From the NCBI GenBank assembly GCA_963514095.1, contig OY741284.1, positions 9,227,835-9,291,834 of the forward strand: a stretch of 64,000 nucleotides of DNA. Reading direction: 5' to 3'. This stretch comes from Eutrigla gurnardus. Its lineage: Eukaryota > Chordata > Actinopteri > Perciformes > Triglidae. Of this stretch, positions 14,664-28,450 are shown in pieces; the first letter of the stretch is position 1, and the number at the start of each line of letters is the position of its first letter. Under the pieces are notes generated by a model. The model had not been told where the DNA came from. It worked only from the letters and a program-made list of their open reading frames with translations, and searched no databases. The position numbers and the translations under genes were made by a program.

Positions 14664-15755
14664 CGTCGTGCTACAGGTCATATCAGTTGCAGTGCTCTCT
14701 ATCAGCAGGTATCTCTTCTACTTCTTGCTCCAAACAGGATATGAAGCTAGTCCACTTCCTGTCTGGCGTTATCGGCTCTGATAAAGATCGCACACCTCAC
14801 CTCATATTGCTTCTCCCTTTTGATTTCCCGTGAAGTATTGTGGTGCCGTTGAGCCGTCCGTGTGTGGAACAACAGTTTTTCGTTTTCATTAGGCGGCGTG
14901 AAATTCAACAGGCTGTCGAATCCAGTCGACTTACTTCTCCTTAAAAATAAAAAAAAAGAGGACGTTTTCCCCTAAAAAGGATCCAGGACTACAAAGGGTT
15001 CTCCAATTCCTGCGTTCTTTTTCCTTTGAAGGCAACGCTCCGCTTTGATGTAGCTTGAAGTTTGCTGCAACGTGATGCCAGCTTTAATATCGGTGGTGAG
15101 ACCCGGCAAATGAAGGGTTTTCATCCTGAAAAGGCCAATGACAAGTTTGCATCCAAAGTGACTTTACTTGAAAAACATCGCAGGTCCTCCTTCAAAACCG
15201 CTGATAACAGACGACACTTCTAAAGAGCCATGTTAGCTCTTTTAAATTGCGGCGTTGTGTTTCTGCGGATGGATTACATCGAACTTCGGTATAATAATAA
15301 TAATATAATAAAACTCCCTTCCTCTGACAGGAATGTCATCGTGTTGAGAAATGATTTATAACCTTTCATATAAACGCAAATTCCTTAAAGTTTAATTTAG
15401 AGGAAACCGATACTCCACTTCAGTATTACCTCATAAAGACTTCTGTCGTTGGATACGACCATAACAGGGTTTTTATTTTTTCTTCTTCATTTCTTCTTCA
15501 GTTTTCCGATGTTATATCATGTCAGCCGGTCCTCAGTGTGTTGATGTAAAGGCGAGGAAAAACCGCCACGCTGTAACTGAAGACGGGTTCAAACAGAGGG
15601 CAGCATCGCTCTGCCTGCTGGGAGGCCTTCGTGACTTTTGACCTCTTTACCTTTTAGTGCTTTCAGAGTCGGCAGCAAAGCTGGAGTCAGACGTGGCTGA
15701 TGCAAAATAACACGTGATGGTCGCCGTTAAACTTTAATGTAAATGTGATATATGG

Positions 15756-15789
<34 letters not shown>

Positions 15790-17071
15790 ACCAGAGCTTT
15801 CCCAAGCTGCAGCTCCTGAGGTTAATTAGGTAGGACGTCGTCTGCATATTTGACTAATCCATCAAGAGTCTGCATTTCTGCAGCAAGCACCTCCACCTCC
15901 ATTATCTAATCTCAAATGGGCCACTAATTCTATTTAAGCTCTGCTGGCTGGATTTACGCCGTCGCTGAAAGCACAGGGAACAATGGAGGAGCGATATGGC
16001 ACCGAAACCCAGTTTGGGAATTCGGAGGTGGAACATGGCAGGGCCGAAAATGAACAGCTGCGATAAGACAAACGGATCTCGTGAGGAAGCGATTCACCAA
16101 AATGAAATGGGGTTGTTATCCAATGTGTGGTATCTGTTTCTCTAAAAGGCACAGTCTCTGTGTTTTTGTACCTTTTGGGGGTTTTAGGCTGCGGTGGGCT
16201 CGATGAATGTACAGGCGGTTTGTGCGAGAGTAGGATGAATGCAATATTAAGCACAACAAAGTGGTCTCTAGAGGGATATCGATGGGCTGCTGAGGGAATA
16301 TCACCATTAGAGTAGGGTCTGCAGTAGAAAGGACAAATGGAAAAGAGCAGCCTCTCGTCTTTGTGTTGATAACATTTGCAGTTAATGTTCAAAGTCTTCT
16401 GCAAACATTTTACATTGAAAAGTTGGAAAATCCATGAATTAATGCAAAAAGTCAACATTCAGCAGAGATGGAGCAACATTAGTGTTCGTATGAAACCTGG
16501 AAGGATTTGTGTCAATTAGGCAATGATGATAGATGTGTGGAATAAAAATAAAAATGAGAGTAAGAATGGCAAAACTAACAGATTTTCAGATGTTTTTTAA
16601 AAATATTTTTAAAAAAGTGCCATAAAATCTGTCCTGTTTTATACGTCGCCATACAGAAGATGGATACTCTTGAAATGCCGCTTCTCTCTAATCTTCTATT
16701 TTAAAAACCTGCTCCGGTAGTGATTCCTTCAGAGTGTCACCACAGAGTAACACTGAACGCACAACACCTTGTTGAGCACACGGTGTGTCTCACACACACG
16801 GCAAACAAGCGATACACATTTTCTCACAAGGTGGACCCAATATATTTGTTTGTGCAGGTTTTTTCTTTTTATTATTTTTTTATGGACGTTATGGGACTCG
16901 GGGTATGACTGCCGTGTTTGTGCAATAACACGGTGCGTTTGTGGGTGTGTGGGCGTGTGGGAGAAGTTGATTGTGTTTGGGTCCGTGCACAGCGCTGCTC
17001 ACATGAAAGACTCTTTGTTCAGCAAGTTTTCTAATGAATTGCTGCAGAGATTGGTTGTTTGAAGGTAACAG

Positions 17072-17112
<41 letters not shown>

Positions 17113-17444
17113 CAAGGTCGGGTTTTGTTCAGTGAGCAGCCATCGTATATAGCAAAACAGCTCACGGGAGTTTAGGAACCATTAGCTTTTTTCCCCTTCC
17201 AAATAGTTTTATGTGATTAATGAGGTATTGAACTGGAAACACTCGAGTGGAAATGGAACATTTTGACAGAACTCAGGTAGATATTGCTATGGCAGTGTTT
17301 TTTTTTTAAGGTGGGAATGTGCAATAAAAAGAAACAGCTAATAAAATGCTTTATGCATATGTTTGCTAAACAAGCTCTCTGTGTGTCCGGCTGAATGAAT
17401 GAAGGGAGGGGTCACAGCTTTACCAAGTTAAAGAACCTACCATT

Positions 17445-17530
17445 GAGTGAGCTCCCCCCCCCCTTCCAGTCTTTATGCTAAGCTAACAGCTAATCACTTC
17501 TCATCTAACCAGGTGAAGTGAAGCTTTGCC
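17445..17530. repeat. Short fragment of the same MITE-like family
   Basis: Contains ccagtctttatgctaagcta followed by acagctaatcacttctcatc, which matches the reverse orientation of the family with an internal deletion. The boundaries are estimates. Confidence 0.4.
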
Positions 17531-19081
17531 TTGCATTCTTACTAACGGCCAGCACGTCAGATTTATTATTATTTTTTTTTTATTGTTTCAAGGTTATTCA
17601 TTCATTGACATTTGCACAATGAAATGTTGTTGACATTCTATGAATACTGAGGTATTTGTCCTTAGTGTAAGTAGCCTTCCGTTCCCCTGGAAGAGTGTGC
17701 TGTAAATGAGTGTTAACATGTTGAAAGGAGGAGATCACTTGCATATTAAGATGCTTGTATGTCAGCAACACCGCAGCTTTGAATTGGTTGTTTGAGTTAA
17801 GTCGTCTTTGCCGTCTCTCTTCCCACATTTAAGGATTCATATGAGGGAATTCTGACGGCAAAAACAACAGAAATATATTGATTAACACTTTAATGCTGGA
17901 GATTTGTTGATCTGAGAAATTAAATCCATCCAAATATACTTGAATGTTAAAACAGGCCTCCGTCTGATTCATCATCGTCCCCATCTCCATCCTGTTTGGC
18001 TTGCAGTCTGTTGCCCCCCCCTCTCCCTCCATCACTCTGCTCTTTTTAACGAGCCGTCCCACTGGTTCTTTAGGTCAGTGCTGAAAGGGGTCAGTAGAGC
18101 AGCATGATCAATATGACCACAGTGTGTAGAGATCAGCTGACCCAATAGAGACCGGGTCAGCTGTGTGTGGTTTCCTGCCCTGTGTGTATGTTACATGTTG
18201 TATGTGTGTGTGTGTGTGTGTGTGTGTACGGTTTTAAGACATAAAGTAAGTAAGACTTTCTCCGTGTGTAAAAATGCAGCTTTTTGGGGCATTTTAAACG
18301 CGTCTGGTTTTGGTTCTTTTACAGTCATGATTTATTTTAGTATTGAGTGCAGCTAAATAAAATGTTTTACAGCCATGGCTGCAGCAGACTTCTAGTGATC
18401 GATGTACGCTGCGTGTGTGTGCACGTGCTCGCTACGTAACACCACTGACCTTGACTTTGGCCATCATGAGTGTGCTCTATTCCTTCTCTATGTGAAACGT
18501 GTCCTGAGATAACTTTTGTTGTGATATTACACAATAAATACAATAGAATTGAATTGACATCTATCAAAAGAGAAAATGAACCATAAAACACAGTATCAGT
18601 AAATTAATGGGAAAATAGAATTACATTGCAATGCATTTGTTAATAAATTGATTACAAATCCTCATTTTTAGATATTTCCTACAACCGGCCATGGAAATCA
18701 ATTTACAAAAGTATTCATATTAGTATTCCTTGTATGTATATGATGAGTACAATGTATTTTAAGACTAAATCACAAATTAATTAACATTAGCAACCTGTAA
18801 AACAAACAAAACATTTTTTTTCTCCACAAAAACATCCCACAGCTCTATAGCGTTTAACAGAAGCATTTATGAGTTTAAGTTATAGATGATATCGGCGCTT
18901 CGACAAGTTAGTTGATTCAATTTTTGGGCCCAGAGCTGCTCAGACTGGAATTCAGCTAATTAGTACTTCTTCCTGACGCGCTTGTAGGAGTTCATGTGAA
19001 AAAGAGAGGTCATATAATTATAGCCCTGGGAAAACCCTGGGCTCTATTTGTGTAATAGTGTGTGAGTGTATTTCTGTTGCC

Positions 19082-19093
19082 ATGTGTGTGTGT

Positions 19094-19166
<73 letters not shown>
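19082..19166. repeat. (TG)n microsatellite
   Basis: A TG tract with one TATT interruption near its start. It ends about 700 bases upstream of exon A. Confidence 0.96.
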
Positions 19167-19867
19167 AGCTGGCTATCCTTATGAGATTATGTGTTTTTTT
19201 TGCACGGTCAGCCTTTTGCGACCATCTACCTCGCTTTTTCCTCCAAACGCCAATATGATGAAATACAATTAACGATGAGAAACTCTTCTGCCTGTAGCCT
19301 GAAATGATAACTTATACCTCTTACTTCGACCCTAATACATTAGAATAAAACACTTTCTGTGCGAGAAAACAACTCAAGAAACAAATACTTGCTTTAAAAA
19401 AAAAAAAAAAACAAGAAAATACCTCTCTAAGGAGAAAGTAATCCTGGCTCTAAACCCCTTTTCATACAAGTTGCAGCTTTACTATGAGAGGAAACACTAT
19501 TAATAAATCAATTAATTACAGTATCCATCTGTTTCTCATTACATACATTTAGTATACTGCACAAATACAGTTAAATTATCTGCACCCCCCCCTGCTAACC
19601 CTGCCTACACATGGCTCGTCCCATGAGGAAAGTGACTCCTAATTGGCTGGGCGTGGTTTGTCACTTCCTGATCCAGACCAGAGCAGGTGCAGCAGATAAA
19701 TAATTAACTGTACAACTTGATCAAAGGAAAGAATGATGCAAAGTTCTGTCTCTGAAACAACATTAAGGTGCTACAAGACCAAACAACATCCACTTTAACA
19801 CTGAGATATGAAAGTGTCTTCATCTCACGCTGAGGTTTAACTCCTGATGTGTCTCTCTTCTCTCCAG

Positions 19868-19948
19868 CATGTGGAAGGGCCTGAATGTCAACTGCACAGA
19901 CAGCACAGGATACACGCCGTTACACCACGCTTCACTTAACGGACACAG
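19868..19948 (+). CDS. anks1b: anks1b exon A: start of second ankyrin repeat
   Basis: The exon begins after the acceptor tctccag and ends before the donor gtaaga. Its first base completes a split codon (probably Ser), and its last two bases (AG) pair with the first base of exon B to make Arg. It encodes 26 full residues, MWKGLNVNCTDSTGYTPLHH followed by ASLNGH, with the ankyrin signature TPLHHA. The methionine at its start is an ordinary internal residue in the alignment (Ile in human as I recall), not a likely start codon. At 81 bases it is a multiple of three, so skipping it would keep the frame. The exon just upstream should encode the N-terminus and first repeat; I could not find it in the preceding 19.8 kb. 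Confidence 0.93.
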
Positions 19949-22877
19949 GTAAGACTGATTCTGTGTCTTAATGAGGTGTTTTTAAAAAAGACTTATATGT
20001 GTATATCTTTGCTGGAAACATCACCCTGTCAGTACGTCTGTTGGTTAAATGATAAACAACATCGGAATTAATAATAAGTGCTGAAATGCCTTGTATGTAA
20101 AATATATAGCATACTTTCAGGGTAAAGTCAGATAGGTATTTATTTTTTTAAATTTTGATTGTGTTCCTATGTTTACCTCCTCCGGTCCTGTAGTGCTGTT
20201 TGTGCTTTATGTCGATGGTAATCTGTTATATATATACTGTATGTATGTATGTGTATATATATATAATTATTTAGTGTACAATGGTCCACTATGTCAACCT
20301 ACTGTGTCTAATAAGACACTAATAATAAGAATAGTCTTTCCTGCAGAACTTGTAAGACAACAGTGATCCACAGGTATCCTCCCCACTACAAAAAGTTAGC
20401 CAAACTAGCCCCACGCTAACTCAGTACTAACAGCCATACAGTAACAGTACATTTTCAGAGCAGCTATTTTGACATGTCATTGGTGGGTAAACACAGGTGT
20501 AATGAATGATATTAATTATGGCCCTGTTCCATTAAGGTTGGTCAAGGCCTTGGTAGTGTGCATGCTGGCTCACTGGAACGTCTGTGACACTAAATAGAAT
20601 GCGACCATGATTAATGTACACCTGTGTTTACCCTGCTATGACATGTGACCATGGTTCCTTCAGAGACCACAGTGACCCGGTGGACATAAACAATGATGGC
20701 CTAGTTGTTGTGTGAGGATCCTGAGTGTCGGTACTGTGCCCTGATACGCTACACATGCATGTAGTTTTGGTGTTGATGCACGCTTCGCTGAATTTTCCAG
20801 TAAAAATGTCCGAGTAACTGTTTGATTCTTGCAAAAATATGTTGTGCTGGAGTGATGGGAGCTTAGTGGTTTGGATTTGACACAGTTCCAGTCAGATTTT
20901 TTTTTTTAAAGCCACCGTGAAAATCTTTCTTTGTGAGACTGGCCCCTGCTGACGACTCTTTGTATGTTCATCACTACCAGCTGGTCCATTCACATTTTCA
21001 CAAGGCATCTTGTTACCATAAACATATTGATCACAAGCAATTTTAGATCAGGGTTTTTGAGCGCTTCAGGGTCATAGATGACATCTGCTCTTTCAAAATG
21101 AGTTCTCAATGATGGTCAAAATTACAAACACAATATTTCCTGCAGAAGTTGAACTCTCTGACCGCTCCGTGTGTCTGCATCTGCACACAACTGCAGCACA
21201 GCTTCCTTTCTTCACCTCGGCCTGCTGAGAAATCTGTTACACAGGGCGGATTAGCTGCAAGCCTGACCGCTGTCCCAGCTCGGCGGGACTGAAGGATTAG
21301 TGCCGTGTTTTGGGGGCAATTATGTGGATTTCCTCCTTCAGATCAGCTGGAGAGGAGAGGAGGAAGGAAAACTGCAGCCTCTGAGTGAAAATCAGGTCGC
21401 CAACAAAACAAAAAAACTCCAGAGGAATGATTTAACGTTTAGGTGGGAGAAGAAGAAGACCTGCAATTAAGATATAGACGCGAGACACCAGAGATCTGCT
21501 CTGCAAGTTGGCTTTCAATAGTCTCTCTTTTTTAAGGATAATTTTAATCATTTTCACAATTTTTTTAATCACATAAAAAGCTCAGTCCAATTTGCGAAAG
21601 ATGGATTTTGTCATATTTGACCCAGAGTTCCCCCCAGTGTGGTTTTTGCCCTACAAATGCCACTTAAACTTGAGCGAATTCTGTAAAAATATAATAAATT
21701 ATGAATTAACAAAGCAGTTAATTAAGCATCTTGGGACTACACCCCCTCTCCTCTGCTTCTCGGAGAGGTTTTGCCCTTCTCCCTCCTCTGTTTCTCCCCT
21801 TGACATTTAATGCAAATGAAGCCCTTCACCTTTCCTCTTCACAGAGAGGTGACAACTTCAGCTGGAGACTAATATAAAACGGTGTCGCTGACGTAACCTG
21901 AGCAGCACCTGAATGGACAAAGGCGGGCGCTGTGATTTGTTGCTCTGTGTAATAGGGGTTAGCCTAGTTTATTAGGGGGGACTTTGCCTCCTGTACCGGG
22001 TGGTAAACTCAACATTGACTCATAACACTTTAAATCCCTCTATGGCCGACTCCTGGTCTAGACCAGGTGCTAATATGTTGCTAATCACGTGGCTGCATGC
22101 TCTTATGAAGGAAGGAGGACACACAGAAGTAGATTATGTAATATTAAGTGCAGAGCTTGATGTTATCTTTTGCAATGTTGTGCATGCAGTGATGTGCAAG
22201 ACTTCCATGTGGTGTAGTTTATTCTGTGGTCATGTTAAAATAAATCTTTGAGTCGAAGTAAGTGAAGTAAAGATGGTGTTGGTGATAAATGTTGCAAAAC
22301 TTCATCACCAGAGCCTATGACTGAATCATTATTATTATTTTTATAATTAAATAACACAGAGCTTGTTTTGTCTCTAGCAAATGTGATGCTTAATAACAGA
22401 AAGTGATGATCACAGATGAAGCTGGGAAGTGTCATACGCTATAGAAATACAGGTATTAATATTTGATTGTTACAGTCCGCGCTCAGGATCACTGTGATGC
22501 CTGCAGCAATGGAAAAGTGGAAGAAAAGGAAAAATGCAGACAGAGGGCCGGGCCTCTGCAGATACACCATCACACACACATCATAGTGGGTCATATGTGA
22601 TTGAGGGAGATTATTTATCAGGCTACACATCGTTTTTAGGATATTGTTGCATATTATACCTTATTAAATCAGATTTTTGTCCTTTAATGTAAAATAATGC
22701 TATATTGAATGGTTGTATTGTGTGTTCCAAAGTGAAATGCCAATTATTTGTGCTATGAGTTAAAGTATGTTTGATTTGGTGTTCTGAAGTGAGACTATTC
22801 CCTGATTATTCATTTGCTGTTTTAACGCCCAGCTCTGTCCATATGTCGACCCGTGTGTATTTCTCCATCTCTCTCAG
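19949..22877 (+). other. Intron between exons A and B
   Basis: A 2.9 kb GT-AG intron. It contains a complete-looking MITE at 20471-20646. No other gene or repeat was recognised; the rest is AT-rich unique-looking sequence. Confidence 0.85.
20471..20646. mobile_element. MITE with terminal inverted repeats
   Basis: The left end reads gacatgtcattggtgggtaa then acacaggtgt. The right end is its inverted counterpart: acacctgtgtttaccctgct then atgacatgt. The arms span about 35 bases with few mismatches. The interior (gccctgttcc, ggttggtcaaggcc, gcatgctggctcactgga) matches a repeat I recall from fish genomes. It is 176 bases long and non-coding. Confidence 0.75.
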
Positions 22878-23034
22878 GGAAGTGGTGCTGAAGCTGCTCC
22901 AGTTCGAGGCGTCCACAAACGTGTCTGACAGCAAGGGTTGCTTCCCGCTGCACCTGGCCGCCTGGCGGGGAGACGTGGACATCGTCCGCATCCTCATCCA
23001 CAACGGACGCTCGCACTGCCGGGTCAACCAGCAG
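22878..23034 (+). CDS. anks1b: anks1b exon B: ankyrin repeats 2-3
   Basis: Acceptor ctctcag, donor gtaaac. It encodes the second helix of the preceding repeat (EVVLKLLQFEAS), then a complete repeat with the PLHLAAWRGD signature and the second-helix segment VDIVRILIHNG, ending VNQQ at a codon boundary. The exon is clearly richer in G and C than its AT-rich flanks, as expected for coding sequence in this gene. Compared with human ANKS1B from memory, the substitutions are conservative (D/E, I/V, K/R) apart from SHCRVNQQ against SHSRVNEQ. It is 157 bases long, so skipping it would shift the frame. Confidence 0.95.
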
Positions 23035-24895
23035 GTAAACGCCGCGATCCCATCCTCCTCCCAAAAACCTTCATCGTAAACGCCGTTATTTATAATACAT
23101 GATTTCATAGTTATTTCTGATAAACTCTTAAAAAGCAGATTTGTATCTGGATGTATTTGTTCATAGAAGATATATTGCTGCTCATTTTTATTGCAGCTGC
23201 TTCTTTATAGATAGTGCACCATGCTGCTGCCTGGGTTGGTCTTATCCCTTTTATGATGGTCTGTTCAGGTCATCCCTGTTCTGTATCGGCTCTGAATGCC
23301 TCTGGCCCTGACCTCTGACATCGAGAGAGAGGCACGAGAATTCACTGTAGCTCAGAGAAGCTGTTATTAGCTGTGCTACCTTCTAGAAAAACAGACCATC
23401 CACAAATCTAATAGTGTTCATGTTATAGCCCCCACGTACATGTTAAACGGTCGATTGTGGCCCAAAGAACCCTTTCCCCGTGTGCTGTAACTGCTCCAGG
23501 AAAGATCCTATCAGCTAAATCAGAGTTGTGTTCTCTTGTATTTCTCGGGGCGTTTCAACCAGCGCTGCCACGGGTCGTCTCGTTATGGCTCTTGTCCAAC
23601 AGAGCCGAGCCGTTCCCCGTGATCTCTCTCTGACAGCCGGGTGAACATTTCAGCTCTGGGAGCATTCGGCCTGCCACTGCTGTCATTCCTCATCAGCAAA
23701 AATGACCTTCTCCTCCTCTCTCACCCTTTTTTCCCCGTCCATCTCCGCTTGCAGCGTGTTGATGATGTCACGGCTTGCTGATGCACGAGGCTCATGAGGC
23801 CCGCAGGAAGCGCTGACTGCAAATCTTGATTGGCTTAGATGTCTTTTAAAATATTCCTGCTGCTGATGACGATCTAGTAATAGACGCACACACCCCTGCA
23901 GGTTATTGCAGCCTTATTTACTCTGCGTAATAAGCACATTTTCCTCTGTCACCATTAGCCAAATCGTTTCCCTCTGAGAGTTGTTGGAGCCTAATTGTTT
24001 GCGGTGATGAATGACGTCCCTTGCCCCTGAAATGAAGCGGTTTGTCAGCGAGAGAACACGGGTCATTTCTTCTTTTTTTTAACCCCTTCAATGATTTGTA
24101 GAGCTGAGCGAGCTGCTGATTGAGAAGATACAAGCTGCTGACTTCACTGCACATTTGTTAATGTGTGTGTGCTGTTTATGGAGCATATAAATGTAAATTT
24201 TTTTGTAATTTTGGTAATTAAGTGTCGACCTTTTAGTGTTTTTGTTAGCTTTTTAGTACTTTTCTACCATATTTTTTGCAAACCCTGATCCAGAGGCTTT
24301 GGAGAGAGACTTTAGAGAGTCTTTATTATTAAATCACTCTTTAAATCATCTACACTGATCAGCTTTTGTATCTTTGTGTCATACATCTGACTTGTTTATC
24401 AACAAGCATGAAATGACTGGTTTTATCTTTCCCGTCAGTTTCTCTCCTTCTGTATAATAAACACCAGTGGAAACAGCAGAGATCACATGCTTTCACACGC
24501 AGACACATCAACACACCAAGACTCCAGCCTGACCGCACTCTCACATTCTTAAGGGTGCAGTGTTTATCTGTGCCTTATAAGCACCGACTTCTGCCAAAAC
24601 ACCAGTTTGGCACCATTTTGAAATGACCTGCGTGTTTCATGAAGACAGTCGTCGTGCCGTCAGTGTACAGTTCGCAGCTTCCCTGCATGAATCTGAATGT
24701 GAGATTTGTGGCACGTCGGTGTGTTTACGATGCCTAAGCGACATATTTTCCCACTCTCCGTCGCGTCTGCTGCAGGCAGCAGGCCCCTGCATACATTAGG
24801 GTGATATAGTGAGTCCCACACATGTTCACAGCCACCATTGAGACTTACAGCAGCGAGCCACTGGCTGCACATGACGATATCCCTCCGCCCACGCA

Positions 24896-24897
<2 letters not shown>

Positions 24898-24932
<35 letters not shown>
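24898..24932. repeat. (CTG)n trinucleotide repeat
   Basis: About eleven CTG units read on the gene's sense strand, within the B-C intron. Confidence 0.95.
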
Positions 24933-24935
<3 letters not shown>

Positions 24936-26502
24936 GTCAGAGGTTGAGTGTATGTGCATCCGTGTGCAGCTGGGCTTTATCGGGCACTCCAGAGGGACAC
25001 AATGTGTCTTAATGCCGGCTCTTTTCTCACACGAGGAAGAGACAAAGCTATATTTGTGCTCACCTTTGTCCGCCAGGTGACAAATAGCGACACGAGACTG
25101 TGGAACAGGACGCGGGAGGGAGCTGTAATGAGTCCGAAAGGTCTTGAGAGTACAAAAGGGAAAAAAAGACGGGAGAAATTGATGGAAAGAGAGGAAGGGG
25201 AAGTGTGTAGGTGGGCCAGTTCTACGCTGCAGCCAATAGAGGATTAATGGAGGTTAGTGGATGTTATTAGTTGGCGGTAAACCAGTTCCAGCCCACGGTT
25301 TACTGCCTAATTGGTCCCAGTAGTTCCCATTCACAGCTGTTTGTGTGTGTGTGTGTGTGTCTGACTGGAGAGGATGATTGTGTGTACATGTTTATGGGTG
25401 AAACATTGATAGATGGTTAAAGATTGCTTGTTTACTTAATGCTTGCTCTCTGCTCTCAGGTTTTGGGGACGGAGGCATCTCTTTAGGTGTCTCCCTGAAG
25501 ATAACACTAAACATTAGTTGTTGGGGGTTTCTTTTGTTCTTAAAACTGTGAAATTAATTTTAAAGTTCTTGATAGCCTTGACCATAATATGCGAAGAATG
25601 TCCTGTTTGCAGGGGAGCAGGTAGAGCTGGATTCCACTCTTAAATGAAGAGGAAACGGCTGACCCCCTTGACCTGTTTTTGTAGACAGCTGGTCATAGAT
25701 CACCACATTCTTTAGAGTCCTGCAGCATCTATTTCCTGTATTGAACTGAAACCGATGAGAGAGACGGGAGTGTTGCAGCCTCATCACTCACTAACACGGT
25801 AAACGGAGAGTCCGTCTGGACGGGCCTAACCTTGTTAAACGCCAGTATTAGTAAGGAAAGAGATGCGTACTAAAGAGACTAATGCAATCATTTTTGTACA
25901 ATTAGATTTCATAATTATTTATTTGGCCTTCATGGGACCACATTATTATTTAAAAAAAATATGAAGTCACCGAGTTGCACAGCAACCGATGGTGGTCGAC
26001 ACTTCCACCTCTGTCATCTGACAAATATGTCCTTCAAACACCTCCAGGCCTGTTTACACGGCACATTCAAGGCTGCTCCAACATTTGAGCCATGGCCGCT
26101 GAAAAGCATTCAAATAAGCACAGGCACTGTAAACGCCATGAAAGGAATACTGTGAATGTGGGTGTCTCCTGTTTGCCGGCTGAATGCTGTTGAACGCCCT
26201 CACGTCCCAGATTTCTGCAGCTGCGTGACACTCAACGCTACGACCGAATAAAGGAGACAGCATGTTTGAAGTGGTGGATTATCCACCTCAAGCAAGTGTT
26301 AATTGGATTCCAGTGCAAGACGCAACCAGCTGTGTCATATACTGTGAGGTCTGAAACAGGCCGGGCTCCTCTGGCCCCGGGATTTGAACCAGCAGCACTT
26401 ACAATAAAACGCACCGAGGCAGAGAATGTTGACGGACTAATAATGACAGATTTCACCCCCAAGCCACTTGCTTAAAGCAAAACTGGATTATAAAGATTAT
26501 TT

Positions 26503-26850
<348 letters not shown>

Positions 26851-28317
26851 GTGGGAACCAGCAGAGCAGCCTCTGGACTTCCTCTGCATGGGGCCTCTTG
26901 ACTAGTGGTTTTAAGGGTTATTCCCTGTATGTGGGTGACTGACGAGGTCAAGTATGTCCCCCTGCGTTGCAGATAGACCCCAAGAATGTTTTGGTTTCCA
27001 TAAACAGAAGGACTATTGCTTTCTCTCCCCTCTCCTCCTCTGTTTCCCAACCTTTGTTCTCCCAGCGGAGGCGAAAGGGGCTCTGCAGCAGCGAATCATG
27101 GGACATAATGAGAGAGATTAGAAGGATATTACACGTTGCGCCATCTGTGCGACAAATGTGGCGTGTGCATGTGTGGAGCGCATGCATGCGTGAAATGCTT
27201 CCTGCAGGCTTTTCTCCAGGTGCAGCAAGGCCTTCTGGGAGCTTAGCGGCTGTGTGAACTAAGACAAAGGTAAAAGGTCGCGAGGTCGCTCGCCTGCTGT
27301 GTGTTCCCGTGACTGTGTCGCGGTGACTCGTCGCCCTATGATGCACCACATGTTGCTACCGCACGTGAAACTGAAACCATGTGTTCCCCCGATGGTGTGA
27401 ACACACGCCGCGAGGAGAAACCGCGCCGGGAAAGTCCTCATTCCGACATCGCCGAGGGCCGTGCCCGCCGCTGCCAAAACACACACACACACAGTCACGC
27501 TAGGCCATAGGATGTTTTCTTATGAGTAATGTGTTTATAAAAAAGCGTTATGTCATATGTTTTCTCCCAGCCTGGCGCTCCGGAGGCCGTGGGCTTCCTA
27601 ATTAAAGTTCAGCAAAAGAAACTGATTCATCTCGCCATGAATCAAAACAAACTACGGCCCTGAGTGATTCTTGCGAGCTCAGAGCAGATTGTGTGTTAAT
27701 CACGTTACATGAAGACGTGGGGGGAAAAAAACATTTCCTCTTTGTTAACAGAAAAATGGAAATCTGCTTCCTCTTTAAGTTGTTAACCCTACAGAGAGAT
27801 CAGAGTTCTAACTACAGAGCAACAACCCCGAAGACTTGCTCAAGAGCACTGCAGCAACATCCTTTAACCATCCGGCCGAACCTTTCAACACGGCATCAAA
27901 TTTGATAAAAGGCTTATTTCTTTTCCTTTTTTCAACATTTTATGGAATTCTTTGAGCCTTTTTTGTTCATAGATTTCACATATTCATATTTTATGAGTTT
28001 GTCTTCACATTTGTTTTTAATGATGTCAGTTAAATATGACGAATAAAGAACAAATAATTTGCGATGTAGTGAGTAAGTCCAAGACTTGAAAAGAATGCTT
28101 TATGCTTGGAATTAACTTTGATCAGTGAAACACTCAAACACAGATCCAGTAATAGTTTATTGTTACTATGACTAAAGGTTATCATTTTATTTTAAAATGT
28201 AACCAGTAAAATCTTCTAAAATATGAATAAATAGAACTATCAGCAGTTTTCATGTTCACAGTAGTAAGTAATAAGTAATAAGTCTTTAATCAAACTGATT
28301 AAATAGAATATTTTTGT

Positions 28318-28450
28318 TTGTTGTTGGATGTTTTGCGAACAAAACACAACCTTTGAAACACATGATGGGCATCTTTCACTATTTTCTGACATTTTGTCGG
28401 TAAAACCATTAATCGTTTAATCAATGAAAATAATTGGTAGCTCAAGCCCT
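28318..28450. repeat. Teleost interspersed repeat remnant
   Basis: The blocks gatgggcatctttcactatt then ttctgacatttt, and accattaatcgtttaatcaa then tgaaaataattggtagctca, match a very common fish repeat ending in TTAGTTGCAGCCC-type sequence. The class is not assigned. Confidence 0.6.

Larger units (their letters stand above)
1..19867 (+). other. Upstream anks1b intron (and possibly 5' flank)
   Basis: No coding exon could be supported here. Translations in all frames are short and are either shadows of microsatellites or unrecognisable. Exon A starts with a split codon, so at least one coding exon must lie upstream; that makes the 3' part of this stretch intron and probably all of it. It holds MITE-like repeats (3538-3960, 7424-7650, 7907-8172, 17445-17530), a strong short hairpin (891-924), and microsatellites listed separately. 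Smaller tracts are (GT)n 5742-5768, (CA)n 6711-6736, (TG)n 6874-6901, (CA)n 10165-10188, (TG)n 13174-13205, (TG)n 14630-14662, (CA)n 15759-15787, (TG)n 17074-17111 and (TG)n 18203-18228. Confidence 0.75.

Noticed and set aside
26366..26400. A tRNA B-box-like sequence (ggatttgaacc on the + strand), and another at 10661-10680
   Set aside because: No A box, cloverleaf or SINE body could be recognised around either, so neither a tRNA nor a SINE is called.
27830..27880. cttgctcaagagcactgcag, resembling part of a common fish repeat
   Set aside because: The match is too short and the flanks do not continue it.
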